Source of the DNA: Progne subis subis
Lineage: Eukaryota; Chordata; Aves; Passeriformes; Hirundinidae
DNA: 64,000 nucleotides
Direction of reading: 5' to 3'
Assembly: GCA_022316685.1 (NCBI GenBank)
Contig: JAKJHU010000337.1
Span: forward strand, 62,001-126,000
In this document: piece after piece, positions 8,991 to 21,020 of the stretch
Layout of the letters: each line of letters begins with the position of its first letter
Position numbering within the stretch: the stretch's first letter is position 1
Notes under the pieces: model-generated
Seen by the model: only the letters and a program-made list of their open reading frames with translations
The model's database searches: none
What the model was told of the DNA's origin: nothing
Translations under genes and position numbers: made by a program

Positions 8991-11900
8991 AAGTGGTGAC
9001 AGAGGACGGGGACCAGAGCCCTTGGAGGGATTGAAGGGTGATTCCAGAGATGGCAGATCCTTTAGACATGGCAGGGAACAGAGAGAGAAAGAAAAAAAAA
9101 AAAAAAATAATGCAAAAGGCAGATGGGGAAGTCCAGACTGGACACCAGGAGAAAGGAATTTCCTCTCCCAGGGCAGGGCTGTGGTACAACACATCCCCCA
9201 GAAGGAGTCTGGAGCAGCCCAAGGCTCTGTGTGCCCAGGCAGAGGCAGGCAGGACGCAGAGCTGTCAGCAGAGGAAGGGGCCAGCGAGGTGGGGCAGCCG
9301 GGGGATGACGACAGCCTGCAGGGACAGAGGCACAGGGCATGGACACCGTAGGACAGCCTGGGCTGGAGAGGGGCACAGGGATGGGCAGCAGCTGAAAGGC
9401 CCTGACACAGCCAACTCCTGCAGCACTTTGGCCATGGCTGCTGGCCCTGGCACTGAGGCCAGGAGGGGACAAGTGACCCTTGCAGCCCTGGGGCCTCATT
9501 GCCTCCTTGTCCCTGCTCAGCAGCCTGGCAGGGGCCGCCCCATGGTGCTGCCCTTGGCATTGCACATCCCCATATCCCAGTGCCCCAGGAAGAGCCCTGA
9601 GCAATGAGGGAGGGACAGGATCTGCCTTGGCAGGGGCTGGGGCTCAGGCCTTGGCCCTTTGCATTCCTGAAACACATCCAGGTTTGCTCAGCACCCAAAG
9701 ACACCTTTTCCTTGGTTGTCCTCACCAGTCCACAGTGCTTGCAGTGTTCTGCTTAACTGGAACCTGGGGACACTTTCCTATGAGTTATGTCCCTCAGTGG
9801 GACCCATTAAAAGTTAAAGAAACTTTGGATTTTGAATCTGACTGTGAGTTCTTGAGAAGTTTTTTTGAGCACACTCTGAGGGATTGAGTCTGATGTAACA
9901 GCACCAAAGTCCCAAGAGGGTCATTAAAGTCTTTGTGCTGTGTCTGTGCTGCTGAGCTGGGCTGGGCTCCTGGCACAGAGGAAGCTCCTGGCAACCAAGA
10001 AGAGCTTGAAAAAGACACTTCTGAGGAGCAGCTCCTTTCCCAGCCCAGCAGGGCTGAGGGCACTGCCTGCAGGTACCTGAGAGCAGTGAAGCAGACAGAG
10101 GCTTAAAGCAGCTGGGAGGACAATTCTGAGATTATTCATGGAGAAATCTTCACAGCTTTTGACACAGTCAGTCCCTGGCTGCAGGCATCTCTTAAAGCTG
10201 ACCCCTGACAGGACTGACATGAATGTAAAGATGGTTCTGCTGCTGTTCCTGGTTTGGGGGAGGATGTGCTCCAGAGCAGGGCTGCCCTGGGCACCGTCAG
10301 AGGGACAGGGCAGGACGGCTCCTGCTGCCATGGACGGCTGCAGGGGCTGAAGCTGGGGCTGCAGCCAGGGGTTCCCAGGGCTGTCCTGCAGAGCAGCTCC
10401 TGCAGCCCTGAGGGCTCTTGGCCAGGTCAGGGCATCTGCCACCTGCCAGGGGCAGCTCTCAGCCTGCCTGGGAGCTCCCCATGGATGGTGGAGGGGAGCT
10501 GTGGGTGCAAGGAGTGACTCCTGGCAGGGCAGGTCCTGCTGCTGTGGAGAGGGTGCTGTGTGGGCCAGGGCTGCTCACAGCTCCAGCTCATGCCCGAGTC
10601 ATTCCCAAGGGGACTTTTCATGAGCTCATTCAGGGCAGGGGTTTCCTGCTTGGGTCTCTGCTTTCCTGAATCTGTGCTCCCACTTTTCCCTGGTTCAGCT
10701 TGTCTTCCTGTGGCAATGGAAACTCAGGTGTGCAAGGCAGAGCAGGGGCTGAGGCTCTTAAACCATCCCACTGGGTTTTCCTGGAATCCTCAGCAAGTGC
10801 CTCCAGCTCCCCAGCCTCCAGATCCAGGCAGCATCCCCTTTCCATGGTGCCCAGGCCTGGGGGAGCTGTTTAATCCCTGCAGCCCCGAGCAGCTGCAGGG
10901 CAGAGCTGGCCCAGGGGCTGGGCTGGGCTCTGGCAGCACTGGCATGGAAGGAGCCCGGGGCCACAGGAACAGCTCGGGCTGGGACAGCTCCAGCAGCAGA
11001 GCCGTGGGCAGGGAGGGAGGGAGGCAGTGCTGAGGGAAGCCCTGCTGCAGGGGAAATGTGGCACCTGCCGGCCCTGCCCTGCAGGGCACACACTGCCCTG
11101 AGCAGCACAGCTCTTGTGTCCCCTCACAGCCAGCACAGCCCTCAGCCTGGGGGCTCGGGGCCCTCAGTCCCCTCATGGGCCGGCAGAGCAGCTCCAGAGA
11201 TGAAGGGCATCTCTCCTGCCATGTGCCCATTCCTGCTGACCAGGGCCTGAGGGCCACTGTCCTGCACTGCTGCTGCCTGGGAGGGGCTGTGCAGGGCTGG
11301 GCAGGGAAAGGCTTTTCCTCAGAGCCCAGGTCTCTCTCCCCTTGCCTTGCCCAGGTGCTCCTGGCATTGCTGACGGGCTCTCTGGGAATGGCAGCTCCAG
11401 CTGCAGGCTCAGGCCCAGCCCTTGGGGTGTCCCAGCTCCCTCTGTCCCGGGGAGCTCTGGGCAGGGCAGGCTGGAGGCTGGGAATGAGCTGACTCTCCTC
11501 CAGCAGAGCCATGGACAGGACCCTGGGTGTGTCGTGGGGATGCCATCCAAGCTGTGAGCTGCCTCCAGGGGACACTGGGGGACAGGAGTGTCCTTGGCCA
11601 GGGGTGGGCCTGAGACTCTGAGAAAGGCTGGAGCCCGTTTGCTCTGCTGTGGCTCCCTCTGCTCTCAGCTGTGTCAGGCTGATATCCAGGGGAACACAGG
11701 CACTGCCCTCGATCTCAGAAAGGGCAGCTGGGGACAGATGGAGCCACAGAGCAGCTCCCCTCACCCTTCACTGAGTTACAGCCAATGCTCTTCCCTTGCA
11801 CAGTTCTCTCTGATCTCCCTGGGCACAGCAGGAAACCCTCTCCAGCTGCCTTTGGCCATCACCGTTCCTTAGCCCTGGCACAGGAGATGCTGCCAAGCTC

Positions 11901-12191
11901 CTCTGCCTCAGGAGCAGTTTGGTCTGATGAAGTCCAACCCCAGGACTGGCCCCTGTCCCTGTTCCCATGACCCCAGTGCTGCAGAGCAGAGCTGACCCCT
12001 CGGTGTCCATGGGCAGAGCCCCTGCTTCTCACAGCAACGGGGCCAGATCCCAGCAGAGCTCCAGGCACGGGGATGAAGGAAGGGCTCTGAGAAAATTGGG
12101 TGGCACAGAGCAGCAGGGGCAGAGCTGGGAGAAAGGGTTTGGAAATTGCTCAGCAAAATCTCCCCTGACTTGTCACTCTCTTCCTTGAACA
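8991..12191. other. Non-coding arm DNA between divergent ORs
   Basis: GC-rich sequence with a poly-A run at ~9,095. It is mirrored at 53,350-56,610, and part of it (9,760-10,700) has a diverged relative at 36,200-37,060. Several frames exceed 100 codons on both strands, for example 324 codons at 10,790-11,764. They lack any domain and keep no consistent phase. It may include unrecognised 5' exons of the OR to its right, whose acceptor is at 12,191-12,192. Confidence 0.5.
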
Positions 12192-12215
12192 GGACTCCAT
12201 GGCCAGAGTGAAGAA

Positions 12216-12352
12216 ATGTCCAACAGCAGCTCCATCAGACACTTCCTCCTGCTGCCATTGGAGACACGCGGCAGCTGCAGCTCCTGCACTTCTGCCTCTT
12301 CCTAGGCATCTCCCTGGCTGCCCTCCTGGCCAACGGCCTCATCATCAGCCCC
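12216..12352 (+). pseudogene. Truncated OR pseudogene at the arm breakpoint
   Basis: This is the start of a family-14-like OR (MSNSSSIR...). It loses one base near 12,263 in the ...CCATTGGAGACAC stretch, where the intact copies read TTGGCAGACAC, so the frame breaks. The homology stops at ~12,352 inside TM1 (CTCATCATCAGC), after which unrelated sequence begins. A splice acceptor (AACAG) precedes it at 12,191-12,192. Its intact mirror partner is 52,394-53,326. Confidence 0.88.
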
Positions 12353-13201
12353 GATGTTCCGACTCCAGGAGCGGGGAAGAGCAGGAGCAACATCCTGACC
12401 CGCTCTGCTGCTGCCACCTGCAGGGAACGGCTCCGGGAGGAGCAGCCAGGGAGGCAGAGAGCACAAACATCCCCTCTCCTGCCTGCAGACCCGAAACTGC
12501 CCGACGCCGCCTTTCCCATGCCCCGACATTCTTCCCCCTCTTCCAGTATCTTACTGGGTGAAATGTTTTTTGTTTCCCCACCATTTCAGTGCAATTTAAT
12601 TAAAAAATAGGAATAAACGCGGCAACACACGGCCAACAAGTGGTGGAGGAAACAGCTGGGACGGTTTTCAAAGTGCAGATTTCCTAAGAAATTACCTTTC
12701 CTCCTCTTGTGGGACAGGAATTATTTTGCCACTTTTCTTCCCACAGGGTGGCTCCTCCTGCCCAGTCTGGCCTACAGCTGTGTCACTTAACTGGAAAGGG
12801 AAGGAAAAAGGGGATCAACGTGTAATAAAACTTTTCCATGTAAGTTTTGCTTATAGAATCATATAAAAAAAAACACTTGAAAAACCTCCCCTGTATAAAC
12901 ACAGCACTTGTGTGCACGTGGACAGATCCAAAGGGTTGGGATTAGAATCATTCAAGTTGCAAGAATGAAGACGTGAGTTTACTTTAGTGCTGCCTGGTGG
13001 CTGCTCAGCTCCTGTGGATTTCCCTTCAGCATCCTCTGGAGAGCCTGATTTCCTTGAGGAACAGCTCGTTGTTGCTTTGGGAAGTTCTTTCTTTGGTGGC
13101 AACACAGATGCTGGACCCTCATCCCCCATGCTCTGGCCAGAGGGAAGGTCAGATGAGGGCACAGATTTTCCCTGGCAATCTAAGCCAAGCTTTCTTGGCC
13201 T
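12353..13201 (-). other. Probable 3' flank of the S100PBP-like fragment
   Basis: Unique in the window. On the minus strand a further open stretch (12,851-13,162, Lys/Ser/Pro-rich) follows the frame at 13,202 in a different phase and may be its continuation after a frameshift, or 3' UTR. A donor-like CAGTAAG near 12,552 hints that some genomic, not only mRNA-derived, sequence is present. No other gene is seen. Confidence 0.35.
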
Positions 13202-14165
13202 TTAGGCATCACCCACCCCTTCCGTGGATTTTTCAGGAATGCAGCTCCCAGCAGCTGTGGAATATCCCAAGCAATCATCTATCATTGCATCCAAAGCTTC
13301 TCTCTCCAGGTTATTTTCCTCCAGAGCCTCATCGGCGCGGGCGGCGGCGAACGGGCTCAGGCTCAGCAGCTCCTGCAGGTCAAGGTCCAGCTCCTGCTGC
13401 AGCTGGGCCCCATCCAGAGCAACACTGCCACTCAAAAATGCAGGATCACAGCCAGAGCTGCCCGACAGAGGCTCCTGGGGTTCCTTTGGCTCCTCTGTGA
13501 CCTCTGAGGCCGATTCACTGACCGACATCCCCGCGGTGCAGCCACTGCTCTCAGCCTCGTCGCCCTCGCTTTGGCTCAGGTGGCTTTCACCAGCGAGGTG
13601 CTGCTGCTCAGCTTCCAGGGAATCATCTACCAGGATTTCCTGGATCTCTTCCTCAGTGTAATCAAAGGAAGAACTCCCTTTCTCGCTGCCTGACAGCTCC
13701 AGCAGGGAATCGTCCAGCTCGCTGTGTCGAAACACCTGCTGATGTCCAGGGAAATGGCCACGTCGTTGTACTTGAACACGGAAAAACTGGCACCGAGCTC
13801 ATCCTGGCCACTCTCATCCAGGAAAAGGGAGCAGCCAGAGCCTGGGGAAAGGAAGAGAGGGTTCCCTGCTGGATCTGGAGTGCTGCAGCCACGCCTCAGC
13901 ACACAGGCTTTCTTGGCTGACTGCAGGGCCTGCACCTGCACTGCGCAATCCGACAGCCTCTTGGGCCTGGGGGCCGGCTCCTGCTTGGATCCTTGACAGA
14001 GCCCGGGGGAAGGAGGGCAACTGTCTCCCATGGCTCTGCGGCTTCCTGGGGCTCTGCTTCCAGCTCTAGAGGCTCATCTGCTGCCAGTGGCCTTTGATCA
14101 GCCCTTGCAGAGGAGGAATCAGCAGGAGTCAGCTCCAACCTGCCAGCAAAATGACATCCTCAGTG
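13202..14165 (-). pseudogene. S100P-binding-protein-like gene fragment, frameshifted
   Basis: Two minus-strand frames, 13,627-14,031 and 13,202-13,735, read as one acidic, Ser-rich polypeptide broken by a shift near 13,737. The second carries LDDSLLELS followed about ten residues later by YTEEEI, the arrangement in the N-terminal part of vertebrate S100PBP, a nuclear protein that binds the S100P calcium protein. The rest (Leu-rich DLDLQELLSLSP, then LDAMIDDCLGYS) I cannot place with certainty. The fragment abuts a retroviral pol truncated in the same orientation at ~14,200. Other identities are possible. The family call rests on the short motif pair only. Confidence 0.4.
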
Positions 14166-14200
14166 AAAGGGACTCAGCTGTACCCCCAAAAGGCTGGAAT

Positions 14201-15437
14201 TTAACAGGGAAGGCAAAACCACCGGGATTTGGTGTCTGTTCCTGACTGGTTTAGGTCTGAATGTGTGACAATGCTTACATGAACATATTTGAGGCGTCCA
14301 AAACTAGGAATGTGCGTGATGTCTGTCTGCCATACCTCACAACTGCCAAGGCCCCGGGGGTTAACTCCCATACCCATCGATGGCATCGCTTGGACCTGGC
14401 AGTTGGGACAGGTGGCCACAATGGCTCGAGCCTGGCTCCGTGTTAGCTGGAACTGACGGATCAGGCCTGGCACATTCTGATGGTATTGTTGGAGACTCAG
14501 CTTTGCCTGTTGGAAGGTATCAGTGAGACATGCATTTTCAACAGGTGCAGCAAGGGAATCCACCTGACGATTCCCCTCTGCAATTTCACCTGGCAAATCA
14601 GTGTGTGATCTTACATGCATCACATAGAATGGATGTTCTCGATGAGAAATTAAATAAATTAGCTTTGAAAGTAATCTGAAGAGATGTTCCTTGTCAATTT
14701 CTTTGAGCACAGCCTGCTCCGCTCTGGACACTACCCCCGCCACGTAAGCAGAGTCTGTTACCAAATTAATTGGTTCCGAGAACTTCTCAAAGGCTCTTAC
14801 CACTGCAGCTAGTTCAGCCACTTGGGGGGATCCCTCCACAAACTCCACATCAGCTTCCCAACGCTGAGTCTGAGGATGTCTCCAAGTCATCACCGACTTG
14901 TGGGAAGCCCCGGATGCGTCCGTGAACACTGTGAGAACCTTGAGTGGTCTCCGACTCCTCACGAGGAATGAGGTGGAATTCCTCATTGAGCAACTTGTGA
15001 GACGGGGCATGGACTGGTATTTGTCCCCTGTAGCTGTCCAGTGATAACTGGAGACTGGCATTGCTCTGGAGCAAATGCTCAAACATCTCTTTGGTCAATC
15101 TCTTGGGAGAGTTCCTTCCCTCCTTAGAAAGTTTGACCGGAAGGTGAATACATGTAAAGTCACAACCAGCCAGTTCACACAATCTCACCCTTGCCTTCCG
15201 AATCAGTTGAGCTATCAACTCTTGTGGCTCAGTGATGGTCTTGGATCTTTGGTGAGAGAGGAAGACCCACTCTATGATCAAGAGTGAATCTCTCTGCCCT
15301 TCGATCCATTGAGAAATCAAACCATGCAAATGTGGCAGTTTTCCTAGAACAGTGAATTGGAAAGGTATGTTTGGCTCACATCGATGAGCCTGCCTCTCTG
15401 ATAAGGCTTTCTGTACCTTTTCGATTGCTGACCCCAA
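14201..15437 (-). pseudogene. pol: ERV-1 pol: RT connection, RNase H, integrase start
   Basis: The minus-strand frames at 14,850-15,437 and 14,201-15,082 cover the RT connection, an RNase H domain starting VFTDASG, then the integrase zinc region (PNCQ half of HHCC) and the first core aspartate in WQTDITH. It ends at ~14,201, before the remaining D,D35E residues, so no working integrase is present. A frame change lies between the two frames near 14,850-15,080. It continues directly from the RT frames to the right. Confidence 0.85.
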
Positions 15438-16333
15438 TTGCCTCTGGGGTCAGTTCCCTGGGAGAAACGAGCTCTTTCTCCCCCTTCAATAAATTGAAGA
15501 GAGGGTCTAAATCTTCATTTATGAGGCCTAGCCAAGGTCTTACCCAATTCAAAGACCCACACAAGGAGTGGAGATCTGCTAGGGTTTTGGGATTACACTC
15601 AGTTTCCAATTTCTGCGAAACAATGGTCCTTGCAGCTATTTGTAGACACAGGTACTTCCAAGGTGGCATCCTTTGAACCTTATCTTCCTGCAATTGAAAT
15701 CCAGCAGAGGTTAAAACCTTAACCACTAGGTCAAGCGTGTGTTGGAGTATAGAGTCATTGGGGGCACACACAGTAGATCATCCATGTAGTGAAGGATGAT
15801 GGCATCCTTTCTCTTGGCACGTACTGGTGACAGTAATGAGGCTACGTACTGTTGGCATATGAAAAGAATAGATTTCAGACCTTGGGGAAGTACTTTCCAG
15901 TGATATCTCTTCATTGGGGCTTCTCGATTAATGGTAGGAACCGAGAATGCAAACCGTGGGGCAGCTTCTGGGTGTAGAGGAATTTGGAAAAAACAATCTT
16001 TGATATCTAAAACAGCCAATTGCCAGTCTTGAGGGAGTATTGTTGGAGAAGGCATCCCTGGTTGGAGTGGTCCCATGTCCTCTATAATTTTGTTTATTTC
16101 TTTGAGGTCATGGAGCAACCTCCACTTGTCCTTTCCCAGTTTCTTTATACAGAGACTGGGAAATTCCAGGGGCTTGTTGTCTCTTCTAGGTGACCTTGAG
16201 CCACCTGCTCCTCCACAAGCTCCTCAAGCGCCTTGAGCTTCTCTTTACTCAATGGCCACTGTGCTACCCATCTTGGGTTATTGTCCAACCACGTTAGTTT
16301 GTGGGTAGGGCGCTCCACAGTGGCTATTTCCAA
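15376..16333 (-). pseudogene. pol: ERV-1 pol: reverse transcriptase, broken
   Basis: Three minus-strand frames (16,145-16,333; 15,726-16,118; 15,376-15,771) hold the RT fingers (PLSKEKLKALEELV), the palm aspartate in VLDIKDCFF, the catalytic YMDD and the thumb region (NPKTLADLH). There are phase changes near 16,130 and 15,750. This order and wording are typical of alpha/beta-type avian ERVs. It is broken as it stands. Confidence 0.9.
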
Positions 16334-16994
16334 AAACCCTGGGGTGTCTTAGGAATGACCAGTTGGACTCCCCACTGCGACATGGTGTCTCTCCCCCATA
16401 AGGGAGCCCTATATTCAGCAACGAATGGACGGACATTTGCCAATTTCCCGTCAGGTCCCTCAATTGCACTATGTTTTTTGAGATTTTTGCCATTGTGATT
16501 CCTCCTATGCCCTGAAGTTTGCCTGCCACAGGTTGCAGCTCCCAATGTGATGGCCACATGCTCTCAGGTATCACGGTAACGTGTGCACCAGAGTCGAGCA
16601 CCCCCTCCATGTGGAGGCTGTCTGACCCACAGGCTAAGTTACATGCCAGAGAAGGTTTGTTCTCCCCCACCACCTCTGCCCAGTAGACTTCCGGTGATTT
16701 TCCATCCGCTGGGACCTCAGCCGGAATTGGAATGGCCTGGGCAAGGACTTGCCCCTCTACCAGGTAGAATGGTGGGTGCATGCAGCGTGCCAACAGCATG
16801 AGGCCTGTTATCTTTCCCTTAATAGTCATGGGCGCTACCTCAACCTCCAAGGGTGTGTGTGCTGTGTCCCCAATAACAAAATACTCACTGTTCGGTTCCA
16901 TGTGGTTAACTTTCATGTCCTGTGAAATGTTTTGCAGGTCCACTGTAATTACTGTCCAATCAGTAGATCTGAAATGAAAACCTTTGGTAGTCAC
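16278..16994 (-). pseudogene. pro: ERV-1 dUTPase-like region and protease
   Basis: A 238-codon frame. The C-terminal half contains the aspartic protease active site as VLDSGAHVTVIP (DSG form), with the downstream flap-like GIGGITMAK. The first ~100 residues include FYLVEGQVLAQAIPIP, resembling the C-terminal end of a dUTPase as found ahead of protease in betaretroviruses; this part is a weaker call. It overlaps the first RT frame in another phase, as a frameshift arrangement would. Confidence 0.75.
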
Positions 16995-17152
16995 GAGCCT
17001 ATATCGGCCTCGTGGCTGCCATACCTTGTTAGTTGAACATTTGACATTTTTATTTTTCTATACCCCCACACCCTGTGACCTGCCCTCCCCCTTTTTTGTT
17101 AAGAGAGAGACATTTGCCAGGGTATGGCCTTGTAAATTTCTTTCTTGGCGCG

Positions 17153-18984
17153 TCAAGGAGATAAAATCTGGGCCGCGCTGTGAATTCCGTTTTTTTGATT
17201 TTTTGACTTGCGTTTCTGGTTTTCCGGGCCGGCCTTGGCGAAGTGTCCTGGCCTGTTGCAGTGGTGGCAGATGATGTGCTGCAGCTGGTCTGATGACATC
17301 GGTTGCCTCCTTGCTCCTGGTGCTGCAGCTGCCACAGGCTTTGGGTGTGTCAGTCCCGGATTCCTTTCAGGTGCACTGAAAAGTTCTGCTCTCCTGGTAC
17401 AGGCTTCTATCATCTGTGCGAGACTAGGCGATGGGTCAAGGGGAAGGCTAAGAATGATTCTACGACAGGTCTCATTAGCATTCCTCTGAGCCATCTCCTT
17501 AATCAATTCTGCCTGTACCACTGGGTCTTGCACTTGTCTTTCCACTTGACTTCTCAGACGGTCCACAAACTGCAAGAAATTCTCTAAAGGAAACTGTTTA
17601 ATGTTAACATAACTGGTCTTTATCTGAGGTGATGGAATCTGATAAAAAGTCTTTTCTGCAGCATTACAGATCTTATCTAAAACTGACTTGGATAACAACC
17701 CAATTTGCTCATTCGCACTACATAAATCACCTTCACCGCACAAACGATCATGTGTGATGCCATTGTAATTGCTGTCCTGAGCATCAGGAGTTTGCTGAAT
17801 TTCCTGCAATACTGTTTTCAAAGCTTTTTTCCATAATCCTTCCCATAGGTCATACTCTGAGGGAGTTAATAGGCATCTGAATAAATCTTTAATGTCACTG
17901 GGTACCATCTCATTTGAACTGAAGGTAGCTTTCATCATGCCCTTAAATATTTCACTGGATCTCCCAAATTGTTTCTGCATTTTACACAGCTCTTTTTTAT
18001 CTTGGTATGAAAAAGGCAGATACTCTTTACGCACTTGTCTTTTGCCTACATATACTACAGGAGCCACAGATGGTATGCTTTCTTGATCATTATTCTGAGT
18101 TGCTAAAAATCCTGCTGCTTCTCTATTACCCAGGCAGCCAGAGGGTGTTGTCCCACCCCCTCCCTGGGGTCCAGCAACAGGCAGCTCTTCCCTCCTCCCC
18201 TGGGGCCCCAGGCTAGGCTGCTCCTTAGCCCTTGCAGCAGGGGGGGCCACTCCCCCCGCCTCCGGTGCTGTGGGCTGGCAGCCGCTCTTCATTCTCCATC
18301 CCCCCATCCGTGCTGGCACTGGTGATTGCAAGGGATCCTCCCCCCTCCCCCTTGGAGCGGCCACTCGGAGGGAGGGGGAGGCACTGGGGAGAAGGGTGGG
18401 GTGGGGGATTGGGTGAGAGAGATGGGGTCAGGGCGGGAAGTGGGGGGAAGAAGGGATAGTGGGAAGGAGGAATGCAATGCCGTCCACCTTCAGGGCTGAC
18501 CGCGTGGTGCGAGCCCCCCAGGGTCTCATCCATGCGGCCAGAGCCCCGAGAGGAAAAAAGTGCATCTTGCTGAGGGAAAACAGGTGGGAGAGGAGTGTAT
18601 AAGGACGATGGGTGGATTTGAGGAGCAGAATCCAGTATGGAATCAGGGAATCCCTGCTTCTCGGGAACAGGGAATTGCTGAGAGGTTTTGCATGGCTGTC
18701 TGCTGTTTTCTGCTTCTAACAGCTTCTTGCGTACTTGTAAGAATATTGGAATAAATAAAGAAATTTTGGTTTCCCCATTTTCAACTACTAAAGTTATTAA
18801 TTTTCCCACATCATCCCAAAATGGAACTGAATTTATATCTTGTAAAGTACTGTCTGGAATCTCAGCTGACAACCAGGAAATAAATTTGATTAAGAGCTTA
18901 TCAGGAAATTTTAGATCTGTTGAAATGTTTCTAAGTTGTTTAAAAGCACTCACTCTTTTGATTTCTCGATAAACGTATGCCCAT
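17153..18984 (-). pseudogene. gag: ERV-1 gag
   Basis: Two frames (18,225-18,953 and 17,153-18,364) encode matrix, a Pro-rich spacer, capsid and nucleocapsid. The probable start is ATG at 18,984, giving Met-Gly (a myristoylation-type start), but that phase meets a stop after 14 codons and the matrix frame continues one base off. The capsid has the major-homology-like FLQFVDRLRSQVE. Nucleocapsid has one zinc knuckle, CHHCNRPGHFAKAG, in which the last cysteine is replaced by Gly. The frames are offset around 18,225-18,364. Confidence 0.88.
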
Positions 18985-19552
18985 GTTTAAAAGGCAAACT
19001 GTTCGAAAAATTTTAACCTCTGATGTGAAAAACCAAAGACGCCACTGCGCCCGCTCGCTCCCGAGGTATCAGAGGCAAGGCGGGCTGGCTGCGGCTCGGG
19101 GCGGCTCTCTGTAGCTGCTTTTCCCGACTGCGGGGACATGGGCAGGGGGGTGTCCCGGTGCCGGCTTCTGTCCCGGGACCCTCCCGTGGCTAGCCCACCC
19201 CAAAAATGCACGGTTTTCCCCGGTACACGGAACTCCAGCCATTCCGTAGGGAAAAAAAAATCTCTAACCGCGTTACGCAACACACTGCAGCGCAGGGTCC
19301 TAAAGCCCTCTCACTATTAAACTATAGGGATCTTCTAGCGGACCCTGGGGCATGTGCTGCAACGTCAGGGTTTTCTGTCTAAAGGTCGACTCACTTTTGT
19401 AGTAAAAGCGAACTCCCGACCCTGTCCTGGCACCCCGAGCTGCTCGAAAGCAGCCGATAGTGGCCAGGTAGTTGCACCTCCCAAAGAGCTTTATTAACCC
19501 CTGAAATAGGGAGTCCCGCTTCATGCGTGGGCTTATTAATATTTCATAACAA
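18985..19552 (-). other. ERV-1 leader
   Basis: Untranslated leader between the primer-binding site and gag. It includes AATAAAGC near 19,490 and a GC-rich stretch at ~19,040-19,180. No gene is seen. Confidence 0.6.
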
Positions 19553-19570
19553 ACCGACGTTGGGGGCCAA
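19553..19570 (-). other. ERV-1 primer-binding site, lysine-tRNA-like
   Basis: On the minus strand, TTGGCCCCCAACGTCGG begins two bases after the LTR CA end. It resembles the betaretroviral lysine-tRNA type, with a couple of mismatches. Confidence 0.5.
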
Positions 19571-19571
19571 C

Positions 19572-19866
19572 TGAAACTATACTTCCCTCTAGCCACCCCC
19601 CCAGCACTCTCTAGCTCAGTTATTCAGGGGTTTTAGGGAAATATATTTCAGAGAGACAGAATAGAGATTTCAAAAGAGTGGCTCTCACCCCCAGCTTCCG
19701 TCCAAGCTTTATTCTTGATGTGATGTTCCAGGAGGCCGAGAAAGAGAGAGTGAACCAGGAAGAAATAGGGGTATATCTAGTTTTGGGCCAAGGAAAGATA
19801 CTGGCCCTGAGCCAATAGGGTCAGGAGTAGGTATGATAGGGAAAAAGGGTTGAACTACATAGCACA
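19572..19866 (-). mobile_element. ERV-1 5' LTR
   Basis: A ~295-bp LTR running from TGTGCTATGTAG (19,866) to TTTCA (19,572) on the minus strand. It has CCTATTGG near 19,810 and AATAAAGCTT near 19,705 as polyadenylation signal. Position, TG...CA ends and the following primer site agree. No 3' partner is present because the provirus is cut at integrase. Confidence 0.65.
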
Positions 19867-21020
19867 GGTTTCAGGGGGACTCTGAGGGGAAAAACCATTC
19901 CTCAGAGGAACACAACAGCAGAATGCCTCTGCAGCTGCCTTGGACCTCCTGGCAGACACTGCAAGGCACTGGGAGGCCTCCCCACAACCTTCTCTTCTCC
20001 AGCCTGAGCAGCTCCAATTCTCTCTCAAGCTGTCTCCACAGGAGAGCTGCTCACCTTCGCAACCCACTGGCCTCCTCTGCACTTGCTGCAACACTTGCAT
20101 GGCCTGATGTGCTGGCCACACCAGGAGTGGAAGCCCTGCTCCAGGTCTGGCCCTGCCTGAGCAGCTTCATTCCACAGGCTCAGGCTACGTGTCTGGCTGC
20201 TCAGTCCAAGCTGCTGTAAGTGGGCAGGATGAGTGCTGCCGCTGGATCACCAGAGTGATGGCCACAGCTCGCATGGGCCCGGCCCCATCCCTTGGGCATC
20301 TCTGCCGAGGGCAAGCCCAGTCCTGCGTGGGCCACCTGCAGTCTGGCAAGAGGCTGCCCGTGCCAGCCTCTGCTGTCGCCAGGCAGGGGCAGCAGCCGGC
20401 CTTGCTAGCGCTGCTTCCAGCCTGCTGCGAGTCACACAGTGGGAGAGGGACAGCTTGGCTCCGGGCACTGGCCACTCCCAACCCATTGCAGCAAGGCAGC
20501 GATGAAAGCGCACGCACCCTGGCAAGCAGCTGTGGCAGCTGTGCTGTCCTTCCCCTCGAGGGAAAGAGGGACAGCGTGCCCTCAGAGCCCCTGGCTCTCA
20601 TGGCAGCAGCTCACACAGCTGCCCACGCAGCAACAGACACATGTTCTCCGGACACATAAGGAGCTCTGCGTGTCTTTGTTTCCCATTGCTTCACGTGCTC
20701 AGGTTGCCCGTCCCTCTGAGGCACCGGCAAAAGGCCAGCACACACCTTCAGCCCCCACTCCTCATGTGCAACAAGTTCTTCTGCTCTCTTTGGCCTTTCG
20801 GCTGTCCTCAGCTGTTGCTTTCAAGTGCCCCACTCGCAGCGTCCTGCGTCCCTTCACTCTGCCCGCTCTTCCCACACAGGCTAGCCCTTCAGTGGAGGCC
20901 TGCCTTGTGTCCCCACTACTCCCCAAAATGTGCTCTGCATCCCACCGTGCCGGCAAGGCAGCCGCCGTAGCCTTTGGTGGCAGTGGGGCGTCACAGCCCC
21001 AGCGACCCTGCACCAGCCCC
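19867..21020 (+). repeat. Duplicon A, copy 1
   Basis: Matches ~25,116-26,180 in reverse complement with frequent single differences. Typical shared blocks are GCAAGGCACTGGGAGGCCTC and TTCTCCGGACACATAAGGAG. Open frames of 90-308 codons occur in several phases, but none has a domain and stops differ between copies. It may be a decayed gene; I cannot name it. Confidence 0.6.

Noticed and set aside
10790..11764. 324-codon minus-strand frame in the left arm
   Set aside because: GC-rich, stop-poor DNA. The mirror region at 53,800-54,800 keeps similar DNA but splits it into other frames, and there is no domain, membrane segment or start context.
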